From contig NZ_JAMOIE010000003.1 in NCBI RefSeq assembly GCF_024448935.1, forward strand, positions 1-64,000: a DNA stretch of 64,000 bases, given 5' to 3'. The notes under the pieces were generated by a model that saw only the letters and a program-made list of their open reading frames with translations, was not told the DNA's origin and searched no databases. The DNA is from Stutzerimonas stutzeri (GTDB lineage Bacteria; Pseudomonadota; Gammaproteobacteria; Pseudomonadales; Pseudomonadaceae). The position numbers and the translations under genes were made by a program. Every line of letters starts with the position of its first letter. Within the stretch, counting starts at the first letter, position 1. This document shows, one piece after another, positions 1-9,262 of the stretch.

Positions 1-60
1 ACTTATCTGAAAGGCTGCGTCGGGTGAAACGCTGCACCCACGATGCGAATGGCCCGACTT

Positions 61-82
61 GTAGGGGCGAACTTGTTCGCCC
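61..82. repeat. REP-like palindrome
   Basis: A short palindrome beginning GTAGGGGCGAACTTG and closing with the complementary TTCGCCC arm, the form of pseudomonad REP elements. It lies beyond the 3' end of codA. The rest of positions 1-214 shows no supported gene. Confidence 0.6.
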
Positions 83-214
83 AAGGCCTCGCAGCGTAAA
101 GAGCCCGCAGGCACCAGGTGACTTGGCTTCCCAGTGCCTGTGAAAGTCATCGGGAGATATGAGGATTTACCTCACGTGGCTGGAGCGTCCGGCAGCGCAG
201 CTTCTGGCGAGACG

Positions 215-1450
215 TCAACACCGCTCGACGCGCGCCGGCGTGCGTTGCATCAGCAGCGAGCCGTTGCGGATCGAGGCTAGGGCGTGGCCCTGGGTGCGGA
301 TCATTTCGTAGTCGCTCGGTGCCGAAAGAATCAGCAGATTCGCCGGCCGGCCGGCTTCGATGCCGTAGCCTTCGCCAAGGTTGAGAGTGCGAGCGCTGTT
401 GTCGGTAATCAGATCGAGGCCGCGTTGCAGGTCCTCGTAACCAAGCATGTGACATATGTGCAGCCCGGCTTCGAGGATACGCATGATGTTGCCGTTGCCC
501 AGGGGATACCAGGGGTCGACGATCGAATCCTGGGCGAAGCAGATATTCATCCCGGCGCGATCGATCTCCGCCACACGCGTCAGCCCCCGGCGCTTGGGAT
601 AACTGTCGAAGCGCCCTTGCAGGTGGATGCTTTCGGTGGGACAGGAAACGAAGTTGATCTCCGACTGCTTCAGCAGCCGGAACAGCTTGGAGCAATAGGC
701 GTTGTCGTATGAACCCATGGCCGTGGTATGGCTGGCGGTCACGCGTGCGCCCATCCCGCGTACGCGGGCCTCTTCGGCAAGCACCTCGAGGAAGCGCGAC
801 TGTGGGTCGTCCGTCTCGTCGCAGTGCACATCAACCAGAAGGCCGCTGCGCTCGGCTAGATCCATGAGGAACTTGATCGAACTGACGCCCTGCTCACGGG
901 TGTTCTCGAAATGGGGAATTCCACCGACCACGTCCGCGCCGATGGCAACGGCTTCCTCCATCAGGGCACGACCGCCAGTGAAGGATTCGATGCCCTCTTG
1001 CGGAAAGGCGACGATCTGCAGGTTGATCAGGTGACGGGTTTCGTCACGCACTTCGACCATGGCCTTGAGCGCCGCGAGCCTCGGGTCGGTCACATCGACA
1101 TGGGTGCGCACATGCTGGATGCCGTGGTCAACCAGCATGTCGATGGTTTTCTTGGCCCGCGTCTTGGTGTCTTCATGGGTGACCGTGGCCTTGCGTTCGG
1201 CCCAGCGCTCGATACCTTCGAACAGGGTGCCGCTCATGTTCCAGTTCGGCTCACCAGCGGTGAGGGTGGCATCGAGATGAATGTGCGGCTCGATGAAGGG
1301 CGCGGTGACCAGATTGCCAACGGCATCCAGATCGCCAATGCCTGGACTCGGAGGGCTCGGTTGCGGGGCGATCGCCGATATGCGTTTGCCGTCGAGCTCG
1401 ATGCGAAACAATCCTTTCTTGCCACGCAGGCGGGCGTTGATGATGTTCAT
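215..1450 (-). CDS. codA: cytosine deaminase
   Basis: Hydrolyses cytosine to uracil and ammonia in the cytoplasm, for pyrimidine salvage and nitrogen supply. The 411-residue protein has the usual length for CodA-type amidohydrolases. The metal-binding motifs are visible: PHIHLD (His56, His58), VHCDETDD mid-protein, ASHTTAMGS, and the late FAQDSIVDPW aspartate motif followed by the GNGNIMRILE segment typical of CodA. The ATG at 1450 is preceded by AGGAG and overlaps the stop of the upstream PucR-domain gene by four bases (ATGA), so it is probably translationally coupled and is the last gene of codB-pucR'-codA. The pairing with cytosine permease supports cytosine over other amidohydrolase substrates. 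Confidence 0.93.
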   Translation of the reverse strand: MNIINARLRGKKGLFRIELDGKRISAIAPQPSPPSPGIGDLDAVGNLVTAPFIEPHIHLDATLTAGEPNWNMSGTLFEGIERWAERKATVTHEDTKTRAKKTIDMLVDHGIQHVRTHVDVTDPRLAALKAMVEVRDETRHLINLQIVAFPQEGIESFTGGRALMEEAVAIGADVVGGIPHFENTREQGVSSIKFLMDLAERSGLLVDVHCDETDDPQSRFLEVLAEEARVRGMGARVTASHTTAMGSYDNAYCSKLFRLLKQSEINFVSCPTESIHLQGRFDSYPKRRGLTRVAEIDRAGMNICFAQDSIVDPWYPLGNGNIMRILEAGLHICHMLGYEDLQRGLDLITDNSARTLNLGEGYGIEAGRPANLLILSAPSDYEMIRTQGHALASIRNGSLLMQRTPARVERC

Positions 1451-1743
1451 GCGGTACTCCTGTTCGGTTGGGAGAGGACGCTTGCAAACTGTGCCCGGTC
1501 AGCCTCGGTACGCCAGCACATCAGCTGCGCCTCGCTCAGCAAGCGCAACCGGTTGGTCCCGTCACGTGGATGGTTGATTCCGGTGACGAAGACCGGCTCG
1601 CCACCGGTTACCCGATCCGCGATGCCCTCGTTCCCGGCTACGCAGGTCCAGCGAACCGGGTTGTCCAGGCCTGCTGCCCCCGCACGCAGGCGCAGGCTTT
1701 CGAGCCCGGGAAGACTGAGCGCCATCGATACCGTAAGGCTCAT
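1447..1743 (-). CDS. stand-alone PucR-type N-terminal domain protein
   Basis: A 98-residue protein whose first about 65 residues resemble the ligand-binding N-terminal domain of PucR purine-catabolism regulators (AGAAGLDNPVRW, then GGEPVFVTGINHPRD). It has no helix-turn-helix and no middle domain, and the usual domain is longer, so the C-terminal third looks divergent or truncated. It starts in an ATGA overlap with the codB stop and ends in an ATGA overlap with the codA start, so the frame fits exactly between its neighbours. It could be a retained single-domain sensor or chaperone-like subunit for pyrimidine uptake, or a relic kept only for translational coupling. Confidence 0.65.
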   Translation of the reverse strand: MSLTVSMALSLPGLESLRLRAGAAGLDNPVRWTCVAGNEGIADRVTGGEPVFVTGINHPRDGTNRLRLLSEAQLMCWRTEADRAQFASVLSQPNRSTA

Positions 1744-3020
1744 GGGCGCGTTTGTACCACCGCTACGTTTCGGCCCAGCAGCGCGCGCTGCAGTTCAAAG
1801 AGTCCGACATATGCCAGTGCGGCAACCACAATCCCGACGATGGGCGCGACCCAAGGCGACAGGTAGGCGCTGAGGGCACCGATAAAGTAGGCCGCGAGAC
1901 CAACCCAGTTGAAGGCGGGCAGTCGAGCATCGGCCAGTAGCGGATAGCGGCCGCGATGGGCGTAGAAGTAGTCCGCCATGATCACGCCGCCAATCGGAGG
2001 GATGATTGAGCCGAGCACGATCAGGAAGGGAACCAGCATGTCGGACATGCCACCGATCGCCAGTAGCGTGCCAATCGCGGCACCGCCGAAGGTGACCAGT
2101 CGACGGCGTCCGGTGCGCAGCAGGTTGCAGCCGGCAGCGGCAAAGTTGTAGATGGTATTGTCCTGGGTGGTCCACAGGTTGAGAAACAGCATCACCACGG
2201 CAGCCATGGAAAGGCCCTGCAGGACCAGTACTTCAACCACGTCCGGCTGCTGATAGACAATCGCGCCGTAGGCACCGGCGATGATCATCAACCCGTTACC
2301 GATGAAAAACCCGATCAGGCTCGCCAGGACGGCTACCCGGCCGCTGCGCGCGAAGCGCGTCCAGTTGGTGGCTTGTGTAGCTCCGCTAACGAAGGTTCCG
2401 AAGACGATGGTGATCGCCATGCTCAGGGTCATGCTCTCGCTGGGCTCGACGGCCATCAATGCGTTCAGGCCGCCGACGTCGCGTGTAGCGATCCACAGAG
2501 AGCAGATGAGCAGCGCCAGCATGGCCGGCACCGCGAAACGCGAGAGCAAATCCAGCCCCTTGTAGCCGACGAAAGCCGTGATGCAGAAGCCGAAGCCGAA
2601 CAGCACCATAAGCGGGACCGTCAGGCTTTCGGGTAATTCTAAAATCTTTAGCAGTACCAGTGCGATGGTTGCAGTGCCCCAAGCGTACCAGCCGACTTGG
2701 GTGAACCCGAGGATCACATCGGAAAGCTTGCTACCGATCTCACCAAAGCAGATGCGCCCCATTAGCACCGAGTTGAGACCGCTACGGCATGCAATTAGGC
2801 CGAGCACCGCGGCATACAAGCCCAGCAACAGGTTGCCGATAACCGCAGCCCATAGCAGCGTGGTGAAGTCGAATGCCATGCCGATGCGGCCGCCGGCGAA
2901 CATGGTTGCGGTGAAGAAGGTAAAACCGAACAGCATGATCGAGGTGGAAAACAGTCCTTTGCGGGCTCCTGTTGGCACTTCGCTCAAGGGAAAGTCGTCG
3001 TCTTGGTGGGCTTGAGGCAT
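1740..3020 (-). CDS. codB: cytosine permease (NCS1 family)
   Basis: Inner-membrane cytosine:cation symporter, 426 residues with about twelve hydrophobic segments. The N-terminal VPTGARKGLFSTSIMLFGFT region and the GWYAWGTATIALVL and WTTQDNTIYNFA segments are typical of CodB. I prefer the ATG at 3020 (GGAG nine bases upstream). An in-frame GTG at 3035 would leave almost no leader after the predicted sigma-54 start near 3047. It is the first gene of codB-pucR'-codA. Confidence 0.9.
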   Translation of the reverse strand: MPQAHQDDDFPLSEVPTGARKGLFSTSIMLFGFTFFTATMFAGGRIGMAFDFTTLLWAAVIGNLLLGLYAAVLGLIACRSGLNSVLMGRICFGEIGSKLSDVILGFTQVGWYAWGTATIALVLLKILELPESLTVPLMVLFGFGFCITAFVGYKGLDLLSRFAVPAMLALLICSLWIATRDVGGLNALMAVEPSESMTLSMAITIVFGTFVSGATQATNWTRFARSGRVAVLASLIGFFIGNGLMIIAGAYGAIVYQQPDVVEVLVLQGLSMAAVVMLFLNLWTTQDNTIYNFAAAGCNLLRTGRRRLVTFGGAAIGTLLAIGGMSDMLVPFLIVLGSIIPPIGGVIMADYFYAHRGRYPLLADARLPAFNWVGLAAYFIGALSAYLSPWVAPIVGIVVAALAYVGLFELQRALLGRNVAVVQTRP

Positions 3021-3057
3021 GTCTCTTAACTCCACAGGTGGGTGAGGTCATGCTTCT

Positions 3058-3074
3058 TGCAGCCGTCGTGCCAC
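3058..3074 (-). promoter_or_regulatory. sigma-54 promoter for codB operon
   Basis: Read on the minus strand the site is TGGCAC-GACGG-CTGC, with the essential GG and GC dinucleotides separated by exactly ten bases. Predicted start is near 3047, about 27 bases before the codB ATG. It suggests NtrC-type nitrogen control. No clear activator site was identified upstream, where a HerA gene fragment lies. Confidence 0.65.
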
Positions 3075-3103
3075 TTTGTGATCAGCGCTTGGTCACGGGG
3101 GAT

Positions 3104-3356
3104 TCAGTAATTGCTGTGCATGCTTGGCAGCAAGCTGGCATCGCCGACAATCAGGGCCTCGCCTGCGCGGGGTCGGCAGGATGTCACTAAATCCGCCGAG
3201 GCTACCAGGCAACAGTCGCTTGATGACAGCCTGATCCTCTGCGTTGGCAAGCCTCATGGATACGAAGTTGCTGCATGGATCAAGCATCGTCTTGTTCAGT
3301 TCGGACGGACGCTGGCTTATCAGCACAAGGCTGACACCGTACTTGCGGTCTGGGGT
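3104..3356 (-). pseudogene. fragment of HerA-type ATPase (C-terminal part)
   Basis: Minus-strand frames give [19 protein letters not shown], a short stretch with SNFVSMRLANAEDQ, RRLLPGSLGGFSDILPT-like sequence and, after a one-base frame change near 3160, GEALIVGDASLLPS. These are the sensor/arginine-finger region and end of HerA/DUF87 hexameric DNA translocases. No start, Walker A or N-terminal domain is present. The fragment begins where the dppF homology stops, and its out-of-frame bases supply the last residues of DppF, so this is a recombination scar between dppF and codB. Confidence 0.7.
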
Positions 3357-4345
3357 GGCGAGCCCACCTCCTCGGCATAGTGGCAGGCCACCAGCCTGTC
3401 GTCCAAAGGGCGGAATGCCGGGACTTCTGAACTGCAGCGTTGGGTGGCGTGAGGGCAGCGGGTGTGGAAAACGCAGCCGGTAGGTGGGTCGAGCGGGTTG
3501 GGCAGTTCGCCACTGACCTTGATTTTCGGCTTCGTCGAGTCAGGCCGGATGCTTGGCGTCGCGGCCAGCAGTACCTGAGTGTAGGGGTGTAGGGGGCGGC
3601 TGTAGATCAGCTCGGCTGGGCCCATTTCCATCGGGCTGCCGAAATACATCACCAGTACCTTGTCGGCCACGTGACGGACAACAGCCAGGTCATGGGAGAT
3701 GAAGACGTAGCCGGCGTTGAACCGCTCCTGCAGATCCATGAAGAGGTTCAGCACCTGCGCCTGAATCGACACATCCAGCGCCGAAGTCGGCTCGTCGGCA
3801 ATCAGCACCTTCGGATTGAGCATCATGGCCCGCGCAAGGGCGATGCGCTGGCGCTGGCCGCCGGAGAACATGTGCGGATAGCGCTGGTAGTGCTCGGGAC
3901 GCAGCCCGACCTGCTGCATCATCGCCTGCACGCGCTCCCGGCGTTCGCTGCGTGACAGCCCGGTATTGATAACAAGCGGCTCAGCCAACTGGTCGCCGAT
4001 CTTCTGCCTTGGGTTCAACGAGGCGTAGGGATTCTGGAACACCATCTGCACGTCGCGGCGTAGCTGTTTGCGTTGAGCCTTGTCTGCGCCTGCCACTTCC
4101 TGTCCGGCAATCTGCAACGATCCGGACGTCGGCTCCTCGATGAGCGTCAGTGCTCGTGCAAGCGTGGACTTGCCGCAACCGGATTCGCCGACCACGGCCA
4201 GTGTTTCGCCGGGCGCCAGTTCGAACGACACACCGTTGAGCGCGCGTACGGTGGCGTGTGGTTTGAACAGCCCCCGTGAGATCTGGTAGTGGCGGGTCAG
4301 CTCGCGTGCGGTCAGCACGCTGCCTGTCGACGGCTCAGTAGACAT
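3320..4345 (-). CDS. dppF: dipeptide ABC transporter ATP-binding protein
   Basis: One of two cytoplasmic ATPases of the dipeptide importer, 341 residues. Walker [10 protein letters not shown], signature [16 protein letters not shown], Walker [13 protein letters not shown], and the C-terminal oligopeptide-transporter extension with clustered cysteines ([15 protein letters not shown]). The ATG at 4345 overlaps the dppD stop by 11 bases. The last about 14 residues (from GSPPQTAS) do not look like DppF and are read out of frame from the adjoining HerA fragment, so the natural C-terminus was replaced, probably without harm. Confidence 0.9.
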   Translation of the reverse strand: MSTEPSTGSVLTARELTRHYQISRGLFKPHATVRALNGVSFELAPGETLAVVGESGCGKSTLARALTLIEEPTSGSLQIAGQEVAGADKAQRKQLRRDVQMVFQNPYASLNPRQKIGDQLAEPLVINTGLSRSERRERVQAMMQQVGLRPEHYQRYPHMFSGGQRQRIALARAMMLNPKVLIADEPTSALDVSIQAQVLNLFMDLQERFNAGYVFISHDLAVVRHVADKVLVMYFGSPMEMGPAELIYSRPLHPYTQVLLAATPSIRPDSTKPKIKVSGELPNPLDPPTGCVFHTRCPHATQRCSSEVPAFRPLDDRLVACHYAEEVGSPPQTASTVSALC

Positions 4346-5363
4346 GGTGTTCCCCGGGTGGCTGGCCAGGACGTTGCGACTCCGGCAGCACTTCAGGTGC
4401 TTCGCCAGGTGTCGTGTTGCGCGGGTAAAAGCAGCGCACCGCGCCGCGGTCGTAGGGTTCCAGTGCCGGTCGTTCTCCGCAGCGTGGTTGAGCGTAAGGG
4501 CAACGTGGCGAGAGCAGGCAGCCTGCCGGGCGGTCGTATCGACCCGGGACGATGCCCGGCAAGGTCGCAAGACGCCGGCTGGTCGAATGTTCCGGGATGG
4601 AGGCGAGCAGCGCTTCGGTGTACGGGTGAGCGGGTGCGTCGAACAGCGCTGGTACGCGCCCGGTCTCGACCGCCTGGCCGGCATACATCACACAGACGCG
4701 TTGAGCGGTTTCGGCCACCACGGCCAGGTCGTGAGTGATCAGGATGAGTGCCATGTTCCGGTCGCGCTGCAGACTCAGCACCAGGTCCATGATTTGTGCC
4801 TGAATGGTGACATCGAGGGCCGTGGTCGGCTCGTCGGCGATCAACAGCTGCGGCTCGCCTGCGATGGCCATGGCGATGGCCACGCGTTGGCTCATGCCGC
4901 CGGACAGCTGATGAGGGTAGGCGTCCAGACGACTGGCGGCGGCGGGGATCTCGACCCGCTCGAGCAGCTCGAGTGCGCGCTGCCGAGCGGCTTTGCCCTT
5001 GAGGCCCAGATGCTGTCGCAGCACCTCTTCAATCTGGAAACCCACGGTGTAGCTGGGATTGAGCGCGGTCATCGGGTCCTGAAAGACCATGGCCAAGTCC
5101 TTGCCGATCACTCGACGGCGCTGGCGCCCCTTGAGCGTCAGCAAGTCCTGGCCGGCGAATTGGAGGCGATCAGCCGCCACTTTGCCCGGCGCATCGACCA
5201 GTCCCATCAAGGCCATCATCGTGACTGACTTGCCAGAGCCGGACTCACCGACGATGGCCAGCACTTCACCTTTGTCGACGCTGAGGTCTAGCCCATCCAC
5301 CACAGGTGGCGCGCCGTCGTCTCCAAAGCGCACCGACAGGTTTTGAATCTCGAGGAGGCTCAT
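4335..5363 (-). CDS. dppD: dipeptide ABC transporter ATP-binding protein
   Basis: Second cytoplasmic ATPase of the importer, 342 residues. Walker A GESGSGKS, signature [14 protein letters not shown], Walker [13 protein letters not shown], then the oligopeptide C-terminal domain with [14 protein letters not shown]. The start at 5363 ([13 protein letters not shown]) is preceded by a purine-rich stretch. Upstream in-frame codons are not family sequence. It follows dppC with a 52-base gap and is coupled to dppF by overlap. Confidence 0.92.
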   Translation of the reverse strand: MSLLEIQNLSVRFGDDGAPPVVDGLDLSVDKGEVLAIVGESGSGKSVTMMALMGLVDAPGKVAADRLQFAGQDLLTLKGRQRRRVIGKDLAMVFQDPMTALNPSYTVGFQIEEVLRQHLGLKGKAARQRALELLERVEIPAAASRLDAYPHQLSGGMSQRVAIAMAIAGEPQLLIADEPTTALDVTIQAQIMDLVLSLQRDRNMALILITHDLAVVAETAQRVCVMYAGQAVETGRVPALFDAPAHPYTEALLASIPEHSTSRRLATLPGIVPGRYDRPAGCLLSPRCPYAQPRCGERPALEPYDRGAVRCFYPRNTTPGEAPEVLPESQRPGQPPGEHHVY

Positions 5364-5415
5364 GGGCGGTTGTCCCTTGTGTCCGTAAGGTCTGAACGAA
5401 GCATCTGTGGATTCA

Positions 5416-6327
5416 TCACGCGGCATTCTTGAGCTTGGGATCAAGCGCATCGCGAAGCCCGTCACCGAGCAGGTTGATCGCCAGCACGCTGAGCAGGATC
5501 GCCAGGCCGGGCAGCGACACCACCCACCAGGCACGCTCGATGTAATCGCGTGCCGAGGCCAGCATGGTTCCCCATTCAGGCGTCGGCGGCTGCACGCCAA
5601 GGCCGAGAAAGCCCAGTGCAGCGGCATCGAGAATCGCCGAGGAAAAGCTCAGGGTGGCCTGTACGATCAGCGGCGCCATGCAGTTAGGCAGCACGCTGAT
5701 GAACATCAGCCTAAGGGTTCCGGCGCCAGCGAGTTTCGAGGCCGTCACGTAGTCGCGGTTGAGCTCGGTCATCACCGCCGCCCGGGTCAGGCGCACGTAA
5801 GAGGGCAGCGAGACGATGGCGATGGCGAAGATGGTATTGATCAGACCAGGGCCGAGGATCGCCACGATCGCCATCGCCAGCAGCAGCGAGGGCAGGGCCA
5901 GCATGATGTCCATCAGGCGCATGATGAACGGCCCCAGCCGAGCAGGGGAAAAGCCTGCGAGCAGGCCGAGCAGGACGCCGGGCAGCAGCGAAAAGACGAC
6001 CGAAGCGAGGCCGATCAGCAGGGACAGCCGCGCCCCGTGGATCAGCCGCGAAAGCATGTCCCGCCCGAGCTCGTCGGTGCCAAGCATGAACTGCGCCGTC
6101 CCGCCTTCCTGCCAGGCCGGCGGGGCGAGCAAAAAATCGCGGAACTGTTCGCTGGGGTTATAGGGTGCCAAAGCCGGTGCGAACAGGGCGCAGGCAACCA
6201 GCAGCACCATATAGATCAGGCCGCCGAATGCGCCCTTGTTGCGGCGAAAGGCACTCCAGAACTCCCGAAGGGGTGACGGGTAACAAGCAGTCGGTTCGGC
6301 GGCCGGCAGGGTCTCGATGCTGTTCAT
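5416..6327 (-). CDS. dppC: dipeptide ABC transporter permease
   Basis: Inner-membrane permease, 303 residues, with an N-terminal cytoplasmic segment, a first transmembrane helix (about residues 38-55), a periplasmic loop holding the [21 protein letters not shown] motif, and five further helices. The EAA loop [22 protein letters not shown] is characteristic of the DppC/OppC family. It starts 12 bases after dppB and ends before dppD in the same operon. Confidence 0.92.
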   Translation of the reverse strand: MNSIETLPAAEPTACYPSPLREFWSAFRRNKGAFGGLIYMVLLVACALFAPALAPYNPSEQFRDFLLAPPAWQEGGTAQFMLGTDELGRDMLSRLIHGARLSLLIGLASVVFSLLPGVLLGLLAGFSPARLGPFIMRLMDIMLALPSLLLAMAIVAILGPGLINTIFAIAIVSLPSYVRLTRAAVMTELNRDYVTASKLAGAGTLRLMFISVLPNCMAPLIVQATLSFSSAILDAAALGFLGLGVQPPTPEWGTMLASARDYIERAWWVVSLPGLAILLSVLAINLLGDGLRDALDPKLKNAA

Positions 6328-6339
6328 GCTTTGGCCTCC

Positions 6340-7350
6340 TTAGCGCTGGTGGCGAATACGGGGGTTGGCCAGGCCGTAGAGGATGTCCACGGTGAAATTG
6401 ACCAGGATGACGAGGCAGGCGACCAGCAAGATGCCGTTCTGCACGACCGGGTAGTCGCGTGCGCCGATGGATTCGATCAGCCACTTGCCGATGCCCGGCC
6501 AGGAGAAGATGGTCTCGGTCAGTACGGCTCCGGCCAGCAGGGTGCCGATCTGCAGGCCGAACACGGTCAGGACGGGGATCAGCGCGTTGCGCAGCCCGTG
6601 AACGAACACCACCCGGTTCGGCGATAAACCTTTCGCCCGAGCCGTGCGGACATAGTCTTCGCGTAGCACTTCGAGCATCGCCGAGCGCGTCATTCGTGCG
6701 ATGACCGCCAGGGGAATCGTCGCCAGCACCACGGCCGGGAGAATCATGTGGTGAAGCGCGTCCAGAAACGCGCCTTGTTCTTCGCTGAGCAGGGTGTCGA
6801 TGAGCATGAAGCCGGTGACGGGCGGTACGTCGTAAAGCAGATCGATACGCCCCGAAACAGGCGTCCAGCCAAGGCCGACGGAGAAAAACATGATGAGGAT
6901 CAGCCCCCACCAGAAGATCGGCATCGAGTAACCCACCAGCGAAACGCCCATGACGCCGTGGTCGAACAGCGAGCCGCGTTTAAGTGCGGCGACCACGCCA
7001 GCCAGCAGGCCCAGGGTGGCGGCGATGATCAGTGCCGCGAAGGCAAGCTCGAGGGTGGCGGGAAACAGGGTGGTGAACTCTTTCCAGACGCTGGTGCGTG
7101 TGCGCAGCGACTCGCCGAGATCGCCTTGCGCCAGATCGCCGATGTAATCGAAATACTGCAGGTAGAGTGGCTTGTTCAGACCCAGCCGCTCCATCGCCTG
7201 GGCATGCATCTGTGGATCGACTTTTCGCTCTCCCATCATCACTTCCACCGGATCCCCGGGGATCATGCGAATCAGGGCAAAGGTGAGTAGCGTGATGCCG
7301 AAAAAGGTGGGTATCAGCAGGCCCACGCGGCGGGCTATGAAGCTGAACAT
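6340..7350 (-). CDS. dppB: dipeptide ABC transporter permease
   Basis: Inner-membrane permease, 336 residues, beginning MFSFIARRVGLLIPTFFGIT, the standard first helix of DppB/OppB proteins, followed by IRMIPGDPVEVMMGE and the EAA loop with RTARAKGLSPNRVVFVHGLRN. The ATG at 7350 was chosen because upstream in-frame residues are not conserved. A 159-base gap separates it from dppA. Confidence 0.92.
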   Translation of the reverse strand: MFSFIARRVGLLIPTFFGITLLTFALIRMIPGDPVEVMMGERKVDPQMHAQAMERLGLNKPLYLQYFDYIGDLAQGDLGESLRTRTSVWKEFTTLFPATLELAFAALIIAATLGLLAGVVAALKRGSLFDHGVMGVSLVGYSMPIFWWGLILIMFFSVGLGWTPVSGRIDLLYDVPPVTGFMLIDTLLSEEQGAFLDALHHMILPAVVLATIPLAVIARMTRSAMLEVLREDYVRTARAKGLSPNRVVFVHGLRNALIPVLTVFGLQIGTLLAGAVLTETIFSWPGIGKWLIESIGARDYPVVQNGILLVACLVILVNFTVDILYGLANPRIRHQR

Positions 7351-7509
7351 CGCAGAACTCCTGATAAAGCTATGGCTACGCGACAGCACCGCCTCGATCG
7401 CCGTACTCACATTCGCGGCTATCGTTGGGCTGATGACGCTTGGCTGCGCGGACCGGCAGTCCAAAAACATGCAAAGGCGGTCAGCCAGGCAGGCCTGGCT
7501 TCGCTACTG

Positions 7510-9111
7510 TCAACGCTTGTTTTCTACGCCATAGAAGGAGTTGCGCCCGAAGGGGCTGATTTCGAAGCCCTCCACGCTGTTGCGCATCGGTTGGTAGACA
7601 GTGGAGTGGGCGATAGGCGTGATGGGCACCTGCTCCTGAATGATCTGCTGCGCCTGTTCGTACAGCTTTGTGCGTTCAGCCTGATCCGTAATGCGCTTGG
7701 CATCCTTGACCACTTTGTCGTATGCCGCGTCGCACCATCTGGACCAGTTGTTGCCGTTTACCGCATCGCAGCCATACAGGGTGTTCATCCAGTTGTCCGG
7801 GTCACCATTGTCCCCAGTCCAGCCTATCAGCACGGCGTCATGCTCCCCCGCATGGCCGCGCTTGATGTATTCGCCCCACTCGTAGCTCACGATGCGAGCC
7901 TTGATCCCGATCTTGGCCCAGTCAGCCTGGATCATTTGCGCCATCAGCTTGGCGTTGGGGTTGTAGGGGCGCTGCACGGGCATTGCCCACAGGGTGATTT
8001 CGGTGCCTTCCTTGACGCCTGCCTGTTTAAGCAATTCGCGCGCTTTTTCCGGGTCGTATTCGGTGCCCTTGATGCTCTCGTCGTAGGACCACTGCGTGGG
8101 CGGAAGCGCGTTCACAGCCAATTGGCCGGCGCCCTGATAGACGGCCTCGATGATGGATTTCTTGTCGACCGCCATGTCCAACGCCTTGCGCACCTCAAGC
8201 TTGCCGAGTGGCTCGTGCTCAACGTTGTAGGCGATGTAACCGAGGTTAAAGCCGGGTTGGCTCGGTACCTCGATGTCGGGATCTTTCTGCAACGCTTCGA
8301 TGTCCGCCGGGCGAGGGTTGAGCGTGATCTGGCATTCCCCGGCACGAAGCTTCTGCGCACGGACCGAGGCGTCGGTAGTGATGGCGAAAATCAAGTTATC
8401 GATCTTCACGTCTTCGGGTTTCCAGTATTCCTTGTTGCCCTTGAAGCGGATCTGGGCGTCTTTCTGGTAGCGGCTGAACACGAACGGCCCGGTGCCAATC
8501 GGCTTCTGGTTGATCTGCTCGCTATTGCCTGCGTTGAGCAACTGATCGGCATATTCAGCTGAATGGATCGCGGCGAAGCTCATCGCGAGGTTCTGTATGA
8601 AGGCGGCATCTACTGTGTCGAGGGTAAAGCGGACCGTCATGTCGTCGAGCTTCTCGACCTTGAGGATGTTCTTGTCCATGCCCATGTCGACGAAATAGGG
8701 GAACTCGCTGGCGTATGCCTTGCGGAACGGGTGCTCCTTGTCGAGCATGCGCTGGAAGGTGAAGAGGACGTCGTCGGCATTGAACTCACGGCTGGGCTTG
8801 AAGTAGTCAGTGGTATGAAACTTGACCCCGGGACGCAGATGGAAGGTATAGGTGAGGCCGTCATCGCTGACCTCCCATTTGCTCGCCAGCGCGGGGAGGG
8901 CGCGAGTGCCGCCTCGTTCGAACTGCGCGAGACGGTTGAATACGGTTTCCGAGGCGGCGTCGAAGTCAGTACCGGTGGTGTACTGACCGGGATCGAAACC
9001 GGCGGGGCTGCCCTCGGAGCAGTACACCAGATTGCTGGCGGCGAAGCTGAGGGGCGAGCCGAGGATCAATCCCGCGGCGAGCAATGCTCGGATGGCGATA
9101 GTGTTTCGCAT
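7510..9111 (-). CDS. dppA: periplasmic dipeptide-binding protein
   Basis: Substrate-binding component of the importer, 533 residues with a signal peptide cleaved near SFAA-SNLVYC. Sequence strongly resembles E. coli DppA throughout: VYCSEGSPAGFDPGQ, GTGPFVFSRYQKDAQIR, ELWAMPVQRPYNPNAKLMAQ-like and WTGDNGDPDNWMNTLYGC. It captures dipeptides in the periplasm. It is the first gene of dppABCDF, with a sigma-54 promoter about 135 bases upstream. A wider specificity (tripeptides, heme, aminolevulinate) is possible. Confidence 0.93.
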   Translation of the reverse strand: MRNTIAIRALLAAGLILGSPLSFAASNLVYCSEGSPAGFDPGQYTTGTDFDAASETVFNRLAQFERGGTRALPALASKWEVSDDGLTYTFHLRPGVKFHTTDYFKPSREFNADDVLFTFQRMLDKEHPFRKAYASEFPYFVDMGMDKNILKVEKLDDMTVRFTLDTVDAAFIQNLAMSFAAIHSAEYADQLLNAGNSEQINQKPIGTGPFVFSRYQKDAQIRFKGNKEYWKPEDVKIDNLIFAITTDASVRAQKLRAGECQITLNPRPADIEALQKDPDIEVPSQPGFNLGYIAYNVEHEPLGKLEVRKALDMAVDKKSIIEAVYQGAGQLAVNALPPTQWSYDESIKGTEYDPEKARELLKQAGVKEGTEITLWAMPVQRPYNPNAKLMAQMIQADWAKIGIKARIVSYEWGEYIKRGHAGEHDAVLIGWTGDNGDPDNWMNTLYGCDAVNGNNWSRWCDAAYDKVVKDAKRITDQAERTKLYEQAQQIIQEQVPITPIAHSTVYQPMRNSVEGFEISPFGRNSFYGVENKR

Positions 9112-9245
9112 GCAAACCTCATCTTTTCATGTTCATCGAGGGTTGCCTCGAAATTAGGTCCTGCTGAAAACCTGGTCAACAAAAATTAAGCGCTGCTGAA
9201 TTTCGTTGGCGAGCTTCAGGTATCGAGCTCCAGGCGTCGAGATCA

Positions 9246-9262
9246 AGCAATAGCGGTGCCAG
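9246..9262 (-). promoter_or_regulatory. sigma-54 promoter for dppABCDF
   Basis: On the minus strand the site reads TGGCAC-CGCTA-TTGCT, a full match to the TGGCAC-N5-TTGC consensus. Predicted start near 9234 leaves a leader of about 120 bases before dppA. It abuts the end of the XRE regulator gene, so the transporter can be transcribed independently of that gene. Confidence 0.75.

Noticed and set aside
5407-6276. Plus-strand open frames opposite the dpp genes
   Set aside because: Low-complexity, Gln/His/Arg-rich translations typical of antisense frames over membrane-protein genes.
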